The notes under the pieces: model-generated
The model's input: only the letters and a program-made list of their open reading frames with translations
What the model was told of the DNA's origin: nothing
The model's database searches: none
Part shown: positions 1 to 7,340 of the stretch, one piece after another
How the letters are laid out: the number at the start of each line of letters is the position of its first letter
Numbering within the stretch: position 1 is the stretch's first letter
Assembly: GCA_024638525.1 (NCBI GenBank)
Contig: JAHEKB010000085.1
Coordinates: forward strand, 1-8,338
Source: Bacteroidota bacterium
GTDB lineage: Bacteria > Bacteroidota > Bacteroidia > NS11-12g > UBA9320
Length of the DNA: 8,338 bases
Direction: 5' to 3'
Position numbers and translations under genes: made by a program

Positions 1-274
1 ACTCTGGTGACCCTTTTCCCTTACCCATTCTAACCTCTGCGGGTTTCTTGGTTACTGGCTTATCTGGAAAAACGCGAATCCATAGTTGACCCTGTCTTTT
101 CATATAGCGGTTCAAGGCAATCCTAGCAGCTTCTATTTGACGAGAAGTGATCCACTGTGGCTCCAAAGACTTCAATCCAAAGTCTCCGAATTCTATGCGA
201 TGACCTCTTCCGGCCACGCCTTTCACACGTCCTTTCTGTCTCTTTCTATATCTAACTCTTTTTGGAGATAACAT
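1..274 (-). CDS. rplP: 50S ribosomal protein L16, N-terminal part (cut by the window edge)
   Basis: L16 is a large-subunit protein that binds 23S rRNA near the A site and peptidyl transferase centre. The ATG at 274 opens a frame that stays open to base 2, giving 91 codons of the usual 135-140; the 3' end lies outside the window. The start MLSPKRVRYRKRQKGR, the block GLKSLEPQWITSRQIEAAR (33-51), KRQGQLWIRVFPDKPVTKKP (59-78) and VRMGKGKG (81-88) match the L16 family closely. Arg82 aligns with E. coli Arg81, which is hydroxylated there. The start sits eight bases after the rpsC stop, with no Shine-Dalgarno sequence. The rpsC-rplP order is the standard S10 cluster order, so rpmC and rpsQ would be expected beyond the left edge (inference). 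The gene looks intact as far as it can be seen. Confidence 0.97.
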   Translation of the reverse strand, partial: MLSPKRVRYRKRQKGRVKGVAGRGHRIEFGDFGLKSLEPQWITSRQIEAARIALNRYMKRQGQLWIRVFPDKPVTKKPAEVRMGKGKGSPE

Positions 275-282
275 AATTCAAT

Positions 283-1005
283 CTATTTATTCTGTATCCT
301 TCTTCTTTGCGGCTGGCGCTTATTCCTAGAATCTCTCTTCTTAGGTTCTCCCATACCCATATTGATGGATAGGTCGCGTTTGCCAAACACTTCTTCTTTA
401 AAGATCCAAACCTTTACACCGATCTTTCCGTAGACGGTTTGAGCTTCGGTCAAAGCATAATCAACATCCGCACGAAATGTGTGCAATGGAATTCTACCTT
501 CTTTAAATTGCTCTGTACGAGCCATTTCAGCTCCATTCAATCTTCCTGAAACCATAACCTTGATTCCTTTTGCTCCCATTCTCATGGTTGAAGCAATAGA
601 CATCTTAACGGCACGCTTATAAGCGATACGTCCTTGAATTTGATTGGCGATACTCTCTCCAACCAATTTTGAATCAAGTTCAGGTCTTTTTATCTCATAG
701 ATATTGATCTGAACATCTTTCTTGGTCAATTTCTTAACCTCTTCTTTCAATTTATCAACCTCAGATCCACCTTTTCCAATCACTATACCGGGACGAGAAG
801 TGTGAACAGTGATGATGATTCTCTTGAGCATGCGCTCGATCAAAATCTTAGAGATACCACCTCTTGGGATACGTGCTTTTAGGTATTTTCTGATCTTGTT
901 GTCTTCGGCTAGTTTATTGGCGAAGTCCTTACCCCCGTACCAGTTGCTTTCCCAACCGCGGATAATACCAAGTCTCATACCTATTGGATTTACTTTTTGT
1001 CCCAT
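283..1005 (-). CDS. rpsC: 30S ribosomal protein S3
   Basis: S3 sits on the head of the small subunit at the mRNA entry channel and contributes to mRNA unwinding and decoding. The 240-residue length is normal. It begins MGQKVNPIGMRLGIIRGW, the universal S3 start. The type 2 KH domain carries RPGIVIGKGG at 71-80. The C-terminal signature covers about 154-202 and includes SGRLNGAEMART, GRIPLHTFRADVDYA and YGKIGVKVWIF. The tail from about 221 is highly basic (many Lys and Arg), as is common in bacterial S3. The gene starts one base after the rplV stop and is followed eight bases later by rplP, so it is translated within the same operon. There is no frameshift or missing motif. Confidence 0.98.
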   Translation of the reverse strand: MGQKVNPIGMRLGIIRGWESNWYGGKDFANKLAEDNKIRKYLKARIPRGGISKILIERMLKRIIITVHTSRPGIVIGKGGSEVDKLKEEVKKLTKKDVQINIYEIKRPELDSKLVGESIANQIQGRIAYKRAVKMSIASTMRMGAKGIKVMVSGRLNGAEMARTEQFKEGRIPLHTFRADVDYALTEAQTVYGKIGVKVWIFKEEVFGKRDLSINMGMGEPKKRDSRNKRQPQRRRIQNK

Positions 1006-1006
1006 T

Positions 1007-1402
1007 TTATGCTTCGTTTACTTCTTCAGTTTCCACTTCTTTTACTTCTTCGTTCACCACTGCAGTATCTACCATAATGGTAATGTGATTGGAACGCTTT
1101 CTAATTCTATGTGCACGCCCTTGTGGAGCAGGTTGAATTCTCTTTAAGGTTCTGCCCTGGTTTACAAATGCCTTAGTTATAATAAGACCTGTTTCCTCAT
1201 CTACCCGTTCCTCATTGATCTGCTGCCAGTTGGCAATCGCTGATTTTAACAGCTTCTCAACCTTTTCCGCATAGATGCGCTTTTGATTGAACTTGAGCAG
1301 ATTCAATGCATCTTCTACGCGCTGACCTCTGATCTGATCAACTACAAGCCTCATCTTACGAGGCGACATTGGGCAATTATTCAATTTAGCTATTGCTTCC
1401 AT
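1007..1402 (-). CDS. rplV: 50S ribosomal protein L22 with an acidic C-terminal tail
   Basis: L22 binds 23S rRNA, and its long beta hairpin lines the nascent peptide exit tunnel. The core is clear: MSPRKMRLVVDQIRG (12-26), the helix KVEKLLKSAIANWQ (47-60), and the hairpin and end strand LKRIQPAPQGRAHRIRKRS (86-104) followed by HITIMV. At 131 residues it is about 20 longer than E. coli L22 (110). The extra residues, about 116-131, are acidic, with seven Glu in the last 16 and one Lys. This contrasts sharply with the basic core; similar extensions occur in other Bacteroidota L22 proteins (from memory, not checked). The gene starts five bases after the rpsS stop. The sequence AGGAG, formed partly by that stop codon, lies only two bases before the ATG, too close for a classical ribosome binding site. 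Confidence 0.97.
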   Translation of the reverse strand: MEAIAKLNNCPMSPRKMRLVVDQIRGQRVEDALNLLKFNQKRIYAEKVEKLLKSAIANWQQINEERVDEETGLIITKAFVNQGRTLKRIQPAPQGRAHRIRKRSNHITIMVDTAVVNEEVKEVETEEVNEA

Positions 1403-1407
1403 AACTC

Positions 1408-1671
1408 CTATCTCTTAGCCTGATGACCTTTAAATGTTCTCGTTGGAGCAAATTCACCTAATTTGTGTCCTACCATGTTTTCTGTAATGAACACAGGTAT
1501 GAATTTGTTTCCGTTGTGCACGGCCAAAGTATGTCCTACAAAATCAGGAGTGATCAATGAAGATCTGCTCCAGGTCTTGATCACAGATTTTTTACCAGAA
1601 TTGGTCATCTGCTCAATTTTCCTTTCCAATTTGTAGTGGACAAATGGTCCTTTTTTTAATGATCTAGCCAT
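1408..1671 (-). CDS. rpsS: 30S ribosomal protein S19
   Basis: S19 binds the 3' domain of 16S rRNA in the head of the small subunit, next to S13, and contacts the large subunit through an intersubunit bridge. The 87-residue product begins MARSLKKGPFV, typical of S19. It carries KTWSRSSLITPDFVGHT at about 32-48, and the family signature at about 53-77 includes NGNKFIPVFI and GHKLGEFAPT. The basic end FKGHQAKR is also usual. Three bases separate it from the rplB stop upstream and five from rplV downstream. The rplB-rpsS-rplV-rpsC order is the standard bacterial S10 cluster order. Nothing is unusual in length or motif content. Confidence 0.98.
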   Translation of the reverse strand: MARSLKKGPFVHYKLERKIEQMTNSGKKSVIKTWSRSSLITPDFVGHTLAVHNGNKFIPVFITENMVGHKLGEFAPTRTFKGHQAKR

Positions 1672-1674
1672 CTT

Positions 1675-2496
1675 TTATTTCTTCTTACGCTCTAGTATTA
1701 ATCTTGAAGATTGTTTCTTCTTACTTCTCGTTTTAAGACCCCTTGAAGGAATACCATTCCTTGATCTAGCCTGTCCACCTTTAGAACGACCTTCACCACC
1801 ACCTTGTGGGTGATCAACAGGGTTCATTGCAGCTGGCCTTGTTCTTGGTCTTCTTCCCAACCATCTTGATCTACCCGCTTTACCGGATATTTCCAATTGG
1901 TGATCGGCGTTCGATACTTCGCCAACCGTAGCCATACAGCTCTGAAGGATCAATCGCGACTCCCCAGAAGGAAGTTTGATCGCCGCATATTTACCGTCCC
2001 TTGCAAGCAAATTGGCGCTGGTTCCCGCACTTCTGCAGATCTCAGCTCCCTTGCCAGGTTGCATTTCAATATTGTGTATTGTGGTGCCCAATGGAATAAC
2101 TTCAAGAGGAAGTGCATTACCCAGTTCGGGAGGAGCGGAAGGACCGCTGTTCACAGTCATACCAACCTCTAAGCCTTTAGGAGCGATGATGTATCGCTTC
2201 TCACCATCCTTGAATTGAATCAAGCTGATAAAAGCCGTGCGGTTTGGATCGTACTCTATGCTCAATACTTCGGCCGGCTCGTGACGATCTCTTTTGAAAT
2301 CGATAATACGATAACGACGCTTGTGTCCCCCTCCTCTGTATCGGATGGTCATCTTACCTTGATCGTTTCTACCACCGCTTCTCTTAATCGGAGCCAAAAG
2401 GCTCTTTTCAGGCTTGTCGGCTGTAAGCTGATCAAACGTATTGGCCAGTTTAAAGCGCTGACCCGGGGTTACTGGATTGATTCTTTTAATGCCCAT
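1675..2496 (-). CDS. rplB: 50S ribosomal protein L2
   Basis: L2 binds 23S rRNA and is needed for subunit association and for peptidyl transferase activity. The length, 273 residues, equals that of E. coli L2. Visible blocks are RSGGRNDQGKMTIRYRGGGH (39-58) with RRYRIIDF just after it (60-67), EYDPNRTAFI (81-90), CRSAGTSANLLARDGKYA (154-171), and the C-terminal region AMNPVDHPQGGGEGR (223-237). His229, implicated in peptidyl transfer in E. coli, is present. Position 231 is Gln, whereas E. coli has a second His (DHPH), and the preceding residues are RPAA instead of the common RGTA. The tail is strongly basic. The start lies three bases after the rplW stop, and rpsS follows after three bases. 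Confidence 0.98.
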   Translation of the reverse strand: MGIKRINPVTPGQRFKLANTFDQLTADKPEKSLLAPIKRSGGRNDQGKMTIRYRGGGHKRRYRIIDFKRDRHEPAEVLSIEYDPNRTAFISLIQFKDGEKRYIIAPKGLEVGMTVNSGPSAPPELGNALPLEVIPLGTTIHNIEMQPGKGAEICRSAGTSANLLARDGKYAAIKLPSGESRLILQSCMATVGEVSNADHQLEISGKAGRSRWLGRRPRTRPAAMNPVDHPQGGGEGRSKGGQARSRNGIPSRGLKTRSKKKQSSRLILERKKK

Positions 2497-2499
2497 TTT

Positions 2500-2790
2500 C
2501 TATATGCTTTCGTAGAAGTCAATGGTTGCTCCTTCTTTCAGAGAAACGATTGCCTTCTTATAGTTGGAAGTCTTTCCGTTTACCACTCCAGATTTTGTGA
2601 ATCTGGATTTTCTTTTCCCTTGAACAATCATGGTGCGGATCTTATCCACTTCCACATTGTACATTTTCTCTATTTCAGCTTTGATCTCAGGTTTTGTAGC
2701 ATTGAGGTCTACTTGAAATCCATACTGGCTCTTTTGCTCGCCCAGCAGGGACATCTTTTCCGTAATCAAAGGTTTAACTAGTACTCCCAT
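2500..2790 (-). CDS. rplW: 50S ribosomal protein L23
   Basis: L23 is an early-assembling 23S rRNA-binding protein at the exit of the peptide tunnel, where it docks trigger factor and the signal recognition particle. The 96-residue product has the family start VKPLITEKMSLLGE (4-17). The strand YGFQVDLNATKPEIKAEIEK (23-42) is followed by the helix segment MYNVEVDKIRT (43-53). The basic flexible loop GKRKSRFTKSGVV (58-70) precedes YKKAIVSLKEGATIDFYE. Length and domain order are normal. It begins one base after the rplD stop and ends three bases before rplB, so translational coupling is likely. There is no visible ribosome binding site. Confidence 0.97.
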   Translation of the reverse strand: MGVLVKPLITEKMSLLGEQKSQYGFQVDLNATKPEIKAEIEKMYNVEVDKIRTMIVQGKRKSRFTKSGVVNGKTSNYKKAIVSLKEGATIDFYESI

Positions 2791-2791
2791 T

Positions 2792-3418
2792 TTAATTTAG
2801 CGTTTCCTTAATTTGACTGATTGCACCCTCTACCAAGATCAGGCTTTTGGCTTTCAAAATCTCATAGGTATTGATGTCTGATGCGATCATAACTTCCGCA
2901 TTTGGAAGATTTCTCGATGACATATAGACATTGCTATCGTGAGATGGAAGAACCATCAAAGTACGCTGATCATTCAATTTCAAATTGGCCAATACAGCAG
3001 CAAAGTCCTTCGTTTTTACACTCTCCATGGAAATTGCATCCAAAACAACAACTTGCTTGTCTTTTGCTTTGTAGCTCAAAGCTGACTTTCTGGCCAACTG
3101 CTTTAATTTCTTATTTAGTTTAAAGCTGTAATCGCGCGGTCTAGGACCGTGAAATCTTCCTCCACCCCTCATTACACCTGATTTAACACTACCTGCTCTT
3201 GCAGTACCTGTACCCTTTTGACGTTTTATCTTGCGGGTAGAAGCTGTGATTTCAGACTTGTCTTTTGACTTATGAGTTCCTTGACGCTGATTAGCTCTAA
3301 ACTGTTTTACATCCAGATAAATGGCGTGGTCGTTTGGCTCTATACCAAAGACGTCCTTGGGAAGATTAACTTCCTTGCCCGTTTCTGCTCCTGATGTATT
3401 TAATACCTTGACTTTCAT
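2792..3418 (-). CDS. rplD: 50S ribosomal protein L4
   Basis: L4 is an assembly-initiating large-subunit protein whose extended loop reaches the constriction of the exit tunnel opposite L22. The 208-residue length is normal. The tunnel loop is recognisable at about 62-104: RKIKRQKGTGTARAGSVKSG, then RGGGRFHGPRPRDYSFKLNKK. The globular C-terminal half contains KSALSYKAKDKQVVVLD and the closing strand SLILVEGAI. Lys67 of RQKGTG aligns with E. coli Lys63, a site of macrolide resistance mutations, and appears unmutated. The ATG overlaps the rplC stop by one base (TAATG). In E. coli L4 represses its own operon through the S10 leader; no such leader exists here because rpsJ follows fusA directly, so that control is unlikely (inference). 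Confidence 0.97.
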   Translation of the reverse strand: MKVKVLNTSGAETGKEVNLPKDVFGIEPNDHAIYLDVKQFRANQRQGTHKSKDKSEITASTRKIKRQKGTGTARAGSVKSGVMRGGGRFHGPRPRDYSFKLNKKLKQLARKSALSYKAKDKQVVVLDAISMESVKTKDFAAVLANLKLNDQRTLMVLPSHDSNVYMSSRNLPNAEVMIASDINTYEILKAKSLILVEGAISQIKETLN

Positions 3419-4035
3419 TATTTCTCAATCATTAGGTAGGAACCCTTATGCCCTGGAACGGCTCCGCTAACTACCAATACATTATTTTCTGCATCTACCT
3501 TTAAAATCCTAAGGTTTTGCATTTTCACTCTGGTTCCGCCCATTCTGCCTGCCATACGCGTACCTTTATATACACGCGATGGAGTAGATCCAGCTCCAAT
3601 CGAACCCGGTGCTCTCAATCTGTTATGCTGACCGTGAGTAGCATCGCCCACTCCCCTAAATCCATGACGCTTGACAACTCCTTGAAAACCTTTTCCTTTG
3701 GAAGTTCCTGCAATGTCTACGTACTCTCCTTCTTCGAATATGTCAACGGCTATGCTGTCACCCAATTTTACTTCGCCTTCATAATCTCTTACTTCGGCTA
3801 CTACTCTTTTAGGGCCAGTTTTGGCTTTGGCAAAATGACCTTGCGCAGCTTTAGGAGTATTCTTCTCCTTTTTGTCAACTGCCGAAATCTGAATGGCATT
3901 ATAACCATCCGTCTCCTCAGTTTTGATCTGAGTGACCACATTAGGAGTAGCCTCGATCACTGTGCAAGCCTCTTTCTTTCCGTTTTCTGTGAAAACAGAG
4001 GTCATGCCTACTTTTTTTCCTATAAACCCGATCAT
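3418..4035 (-). CDS. rplC: 50S ribosomal protein L3
   Basis: L3 is one of the first proteins to bind 23S rRNA, and a long central extension reaches the peptidyl transferase centre. The 205-residue product starts MIGFIGKKVGMTSVF, typical of the family. The central signature spans about 68-83, with FAKAKTGPKRVVAEVR. The core extension runs from GTSKGKGFQGVVKRHGF (110-126) through DATHGQHNRLRAPGSIG (131-147) to RMAGRMGG (160-167). Gln136 in HGQ corresponds to the glutamine that PrmB methylates in E. coli. The gene begins four bases after the rpsJ stop and its own stop overlaps the rplD start, so production of L3 and L4 is probably coupled. It is complete and ordinary. Confidence 0.98.
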   Translation of the reverse strand: MIGFIGKKVGMTSVFTENGKKEACTVIEATPNVVTQIKTEETDGYNAIQISAVDKKEKNTPKAAQGHFAKAKTGPKRVVAEVRDYEGEVKLGDSIAVDIFEEGEYVDIAGTSKGKGFQGVVKRHGFRGVGDATHGQHNRLRAPGSIGAGSTPSRVYKGTRMAGRMGGTRVKMQNLRILKVDAENNVLVVSGAVPGHKGSYLMIEK

Positions 4036-4039
4036 TTTA

Positions 4040-4348
4040 CTATACTTTAATTTCTACATCAACACCACTTGGAAGCTCCAATTTCATCAATGCATCCACC
4101 GTTTTAGCACTTGAACTATAAATGTCCAATAGCCTCTTGTATGAACTCAATTGAAACTGCTCCCGTGATTTCTTATTTACGTGTGGAGAGCGCAAAACCG
4201 TAAAGATCTTCTTGTGCGTTGGAAGCGGAATTGGTCCGCTAACTACAGCTCCAGTTGCTTTTACTGATTTCACAATCTTCTCCGCTGATTTATCAATCAA
4301 GTTGTGGTCGTAAGACTTTAACTTTATGCGTATCTTCTGATTAATCAT
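4040..4348 (-). CDS. rpsJ: 30S ribosomal protein S10 (NusE)
   Basis: S10 binds the head of the small subunit and, as NusE, also joins NusB and NusG in transcription antitermination. At 102 residues it is of normal length. The start QKIRIKLKSYDHNLIDKSAE (4-23) and the signature SGPIPLPTHKKIFTVLRSPH (37-56) are diagnostic, and the C-terminal LPSGVDVEIKV is typical. The gene starts six bases after the fusA stop with no promoter or leader between, so here it is an internal gene of a fused str-S10 operon and not the first gene of its own operon as in E. coli. There is no Shine-Dalgarno sequence before the ATG. Confidence 0.98.
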   Translation of the reverse strand: MINQKIRIKLKSYDHNLIDKSAEKIVKSVKATGAVVSGPIPLPTHKKIFTVLRSPHVNKKSREQFQLSSYKRLLDIYSSSAKTVDALMKLELPSGVDVEIKV

Positions 4349-4354
4349 ATCTAT

Positions 4355-6457
4355 TTAGTTTGAAGTCCCGTTAACTTTTGACAATACTTCTTCTGAAATG
4401 CTCTTTGGTACTTGATCGTAGTGCGAGAACTCCATAGTTGAAGTTGCTCTACCTGAAGTGATGGTTCTCAATGCTGTTACATATCCGAACATCTCTGAAA
4501 GTGGTACAAGCGATTTAACCACTTGCGAACCACTCTTTTCGCCCACTCCTTGCATTTGACCTCTTCTTCGGTTCAAATCTCCCATTACGTCCCCCATATT
4601 CTCTTCTGGAGTAATTACTTCCAGTTTCATAATAGGCTCAAGCAATACTGGGGTAGCTAGTTTACACGCTTCTCTGAATGCGAATTTTGCTGCAGTTTCA
4701 AAAGACACCGCATCCGAATCCACTGCGTGGAAAGACCCATCGAAAAGTCTCACCTTTAAGCTGTCAACTGGATAACCGGCCAACACACCATTTTTCATGG
4801 CTTCCTTAAATCCTTTTTCAACGGATGGAATGAATTCTCTTGGAATAGCTCCACCAACAATTTCGTTGACAAATTCCAACCCTTCCTTGCCCTCATCTCC
4901 AGCTGAGATTTCAATTTGAATATCGGCGAACTTACCACGTCCACCAGACTGTTTCTTATATGTCTCTCTGTGAGTAACCGAGGAGTTAATGGTCTCTTTA
5001 TATGCCACCTGGGGTGCACCCTGGTTGGCTTCTACTTTAAATTCTCTTTTGAGTCTGTCGATAATGATCTCCAAGTGAAGCTCACCCATACCAGAAATAA
5101 CCGTTTGACCGGTTTCATCATCTGATTTGACTTGGAAGGTGGGGTCTTCTTCAGCCAATTTGGCCAATGCCATACCCAATTTGTCAATGTCCGCCTGAGT
5201 CTTAGGCTCTACCGCCACACCGATTACAGGGTCAGGGAAGTCCATAGATTCAAGAACGATTGGAGATTTCTCCGCACAAAGCGTGTCTCCTGTCCTGATG
5301 TCTTTAAATCCTACCAAAGCAGCAATATCTCCAGCTTGAAGCTGTGGAATTTGATTCTGCTTGTTGGCGTGCATCTGAAATATACGTGAGATACGTTCTT
5401 TCTTTCCGGTTCTCGAATTCCAGACATAAGATCCAGATTCCAAAACCCCTGAATATGCACGGGTAAAGCACAATCTGCCCACATAAGGATCTGTGGCGAT
5501 TTTAAATGCCAAAGCCGCAAATGGATCTTCAACAGTCGGTTTTCTTGAAGTCTCCTCATCGGTCTTGGGATCAATTCCGATAATAGCTTCCGTATCCATA
5601 GGAGAAGGTAAAATCTCCATTACCATGTCAAGCATGGCTTGCACACCTTTGTTTTTAAAGACAGAACCACACATCATTGGAACTACCTTCCCAGCAATAG
5701 TGGCCGCTCTCAGTGCATCGAGGATTTCTCTTTCAGTCAAAGAGTTCTCATCCTCAAAGTATTTCTCCATTAAGGTCTCATCGAATTCAGCCACTGCTTC
5801 TAGCAATTGACCTCTCAATTCGCGAGCTTCTTCTATAATATCCTCTGGAATCTCAATTTCTTGGAAAGTCATTCCCATATCTTCTTCATTCCAAGTAATT
5901 CCTCTGAAATTGATCAAGTCAACCACTCCTTTGAATCCTTCTTCAGCTCCAATATTGAGTTGAAGAGGCAAGGCGTGTGAACCCAACATTTCTTTTACTT
6001 GCTTGCACACGTTTAGGAAGTCAGCACCCTGACGGTCCATCTTGTTTACAAAGCCAATTCTAGGAACATTGTAGTTATTGGCCAATCTCCAGTTGGTTTC
6101 TGATTGAGGCTCAACTCCATCAACTGCACTGAACAAGAACACCAATCCATCAAGCACCCTTAGAGATCTGTTTACTTCAACAGTGAAATCTACGTGACCC
6201 GGGGTATCAATAATGTTCACATGATAATCCTGATCTCTGTAGTTCCAGTTCAGGGTGGTCGCAGCAGAGGTAATTGTAATACCTCTTTCCTGCTCTTGCT
6301 CCATCCAGTCCATGGTTGCAGCGCCATCATGTACTTCTCCTATTTTATGGCTCACACCACCGTAATAGAGAATACGCTCAGTAGTAGTGGTCTTACCTGC
6401 ATCAATGTGCGCGGCAATTCCTATATTCCTAGTAAATTTTAAATCTCTCTTTGACAT
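4355..6457 (-). CDS. fusA: Elongation factor G
   Basis: EF-G is the GTPase that moves tRNA and mRNA through the ribosome after peptide bond formation and works with RRF in ribosome recycling. The 700-residue length is normal. GTP-binding motifs are in order: G1 AHIDAGKTT (16-24), the switch I region with RGITITSAATT (58-68), G3 DTPGH (84-88), G4 NKMD (138-141) and G5 around CGSVFKNKG (263-271, where many homologues have Ala for Val). Domain IV carries HAVDSD at about 577-582, near the decoding-centre tip. Domain V has EPIMKLEVITPEENMGDVMG (607-626). It starts seven bases after rpsG and ends six bases before rpsJ. The tuf gene that follows fusA in E. coli is absent. This is the canonical EF-G of the str cluster, not a divergent paralogue. 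Confidence 0.98.
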   Translation of the reverse strand: MSKRDLKFTRNIGIAAHIDAGKTTTTERILYYGGVSHKIGEVHDGAATMDWMEQEQERGITITSAATTLNWNYRDQDYHVNIIDTPGHVDFTVEVNRSLRVLDGLVFLFSAVDGVEPQSETNWRLANNYNVPRIGFVNKMDRQGADFLNVCKQVKEMLGSHALPLQLNIGAEEGFKGVVDLINFRGITWNEEDMGMTFQEIEIPEDIIEEARELRGQLLEAVAEFDETLMEKYFEDENSLTEREILDALRAATIAGKVVPMMCGSVFKNKGVQAMLDMVMEILPSPMDTEAIIGIDPKTDEETSRKPTVEDPFAALAFKIATDPYVGRLCFTRAYSGVLESGSYVWNSRTGKKERISRIFQMHANKQNQIPQLQAGDIAALVGFKDIRTGDTLCAEKSPIVLESMDFPDPVIGVAVEPKTQADIDKLGMALAKLAEEDPTFQVKSDDETGQTVISGMGELHLEIIIDRLKREFKVEANQGAPQVAYKETINSSVTHRETYKKQSGGRGKFADIQIEISAGDEGKEGLEFVNEIVGGAIPREFIPSVEKGFKEAMKNGVLAGYPVDSLKVRLFDGSFHAVDSDAVSFETAAKFAFREACKLATPVLLEPIMKLEVITPEENMGDVMGDLNRRRGQMQGVGEKSGSQVVKSLVPLSEMFGYVTALRTITSGRATSTMEFSHYDQVPKSISEEVLSKVNGTSN

Positions 6458-6464
6458 TTTATGC

Positions 6465-6935
6465 TTACACTCTAAAATGTGAAAACGCCTTATTCGCTTC
6501 TGCCATTCGGTGAGTATCTTCTTTCTTCTTTACTGCAGCACCTTCACCTCTAGAAGCAGCCAATACTTCTGCAGCCAATTTTGCTGCCATAGACTTTTCA
6601 TTTCTAGCTCTGGAGTATTTGATCATCCATTTAATTCCAAAAGATACTTTCAATGCAGGCTTAACCTCCATTGGGATTTGGAAAGTAGCACCGCCAACAC
6701 GTCTACTTTTTACCATGACCGATGGCATGATATTGTTCAATGCCTTTCTCCATACTTCAATGCCTTCTTCCTCTTCTGATTTTGATCCCACTATATCTAT
6801 GGCATCATAGAAGATTTTTCTGGCCTTGTCTTTCTTCCCACCCATCATCATATTATTGATAAAACGCGAAACCATCACGTCGTTAAATCGCGGATCGGGA
6901 ACAATGTCTCTTTTTCTAGCCTTTGACTTTCTCAT
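6465..6935 (-). CDS. rpsG: 30S ribosomal protein S7
   Basis: S7 nucleates assembly of the 16S rRNA 3' domain and lies at the E site. The 156-residue product has the family signature DPRFNDVMVSRFINN (14-28) followed by GGKKDKARKIFYDA (32-45), and then VKSRRVGGATFQIPMEV (75-91). The end EDTHRMAEANKAFSHFRV is diagnostic. An acidic patch SEEEEG (53-58) lies after the signature. The ATG overlaps the rpsL stop by one base (TAATG), indicating coupled translation, and fusA follows seven bases later. In E. coli S7 represses the str operon by binding between rpsL and rpsG. Here that junction has no spacer, so the same mechanism is not evident. Confidence 0.98.
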   Translation of the reverse strand: MRKSKARKRDIVPDPRFNDVMVSRFINNMMMGGKKDKARKIFYDAIDIVGSKSEEEEGIEVWRKALNNIMPSVMVKSRRVGGATFQIPMEVKPALKVSFGIKWMIKYSRARNEKSMAAKLAAEVLAASRGEGAAVKKKEDTHRMAEANKAFSHFRV

Positions 6936-7309
6936 TATTTCTTAGGTCTTTTAGCTCCGTACTTACTTCTTCTCTGGGTTCTTCCTTCAACACCTGCTGT
7001 ATCTAAGGCACCACGTACAATGTGGTATCGAACTCCTGGAAGATCTTTTACCCTACCACCACGCACTAAAACAATGCTGTGTTCTTGTAGGTTATGGCCT
7101 TCACCCGGAATGTAGGCATTAACCTCATTTCCGTTGGTAAGCCTTACTCTAGCCACTTTTCTCATGGCCGAATTAGGCTTCTTGGGAGTGGTCGTATAGA
7201 CCCTGGTGCAAACACCCCTTCTTTGAGGGCAAGAGTTAAGTGCTCTGGACTTACTCTTTTTAGTGAGTTGCTTTCTCCCCTTTCTTACTAGTTGTTGTAT
7301 CGTTGGCAT
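6935..7309 (-). CDS. rpsL: 30S ribosomal protein S12, first gene of the operon
   Basis: S12 sits at the decoding centre at the subunit interface and helps control accuracy of codon reading. The 124-residue length is normal. Key regions are CPQRRGVCTRVYTTTPKKPN (27-46), SAMRKVARVRLTNG (47-60), GEGHNLQEHS (69-78) and RGGRVKDLPGVRYHIVRG (83-100). Lys43 and Lys88, the main sites of streptomycin resistance substitutions, are both the ancestral lysine, so no S12-based resistance is encoded. Asp89 is the residue methylthiolated by RimO in E. coli. The ATG is about 31 bases downstream of a strong Bacteroidota-type promoter box, so the leader is short. There is no Shine-Dalgarno sequence before the start. 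The stop codon overlaps the rpsG start. Confidence 0.98.
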   Translation of the reverse strand: MPTIQQLVRKGRKQLTKKSKSRALNSCPQRRGVCTRVYTTTPKKPNSAMRKVARVRLTNGNEVNAYIPGEGHNLQEHSIVLVRGGRVKDLPGVRYHIVRGALDTAGVEGRTQRRSKYGAKRPKK

Positions 7310-7340
7310 ATACTATTTCTGCAGTTTCTAAAAAGGTCTG

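Noticed and set aside
86..271. A 61-codon plus-strand frame opposite rplP
   Set aside because: The minus strand here encodes unmistakable L16, and the frame has no independent support.
2215..2781. A 188-codon plus-strand open frame opposite rplB and rplW
   Set aside because: It lies antisense to two well-conserved ribosomal protein genes, has no recognisable family, and its codons are dictated by the opposite strand. It is a shadow frame.
3517..4050. A 177-codon plus-strand open frame opposite rplC
   Set aside because: It is antisense to the conserved L3 gene, rich in Ser, Phe and Cys as expected from reading the complement of basic-protein codons, and has no promoter or family match.
6935..7309. 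Possible streptomycin resistance substitutions in S12
   Set aside because: Lys43 and Lys88 and the surrounding KKPNSA and VKDLPG motifs are the ordinary sensitive-type residues.
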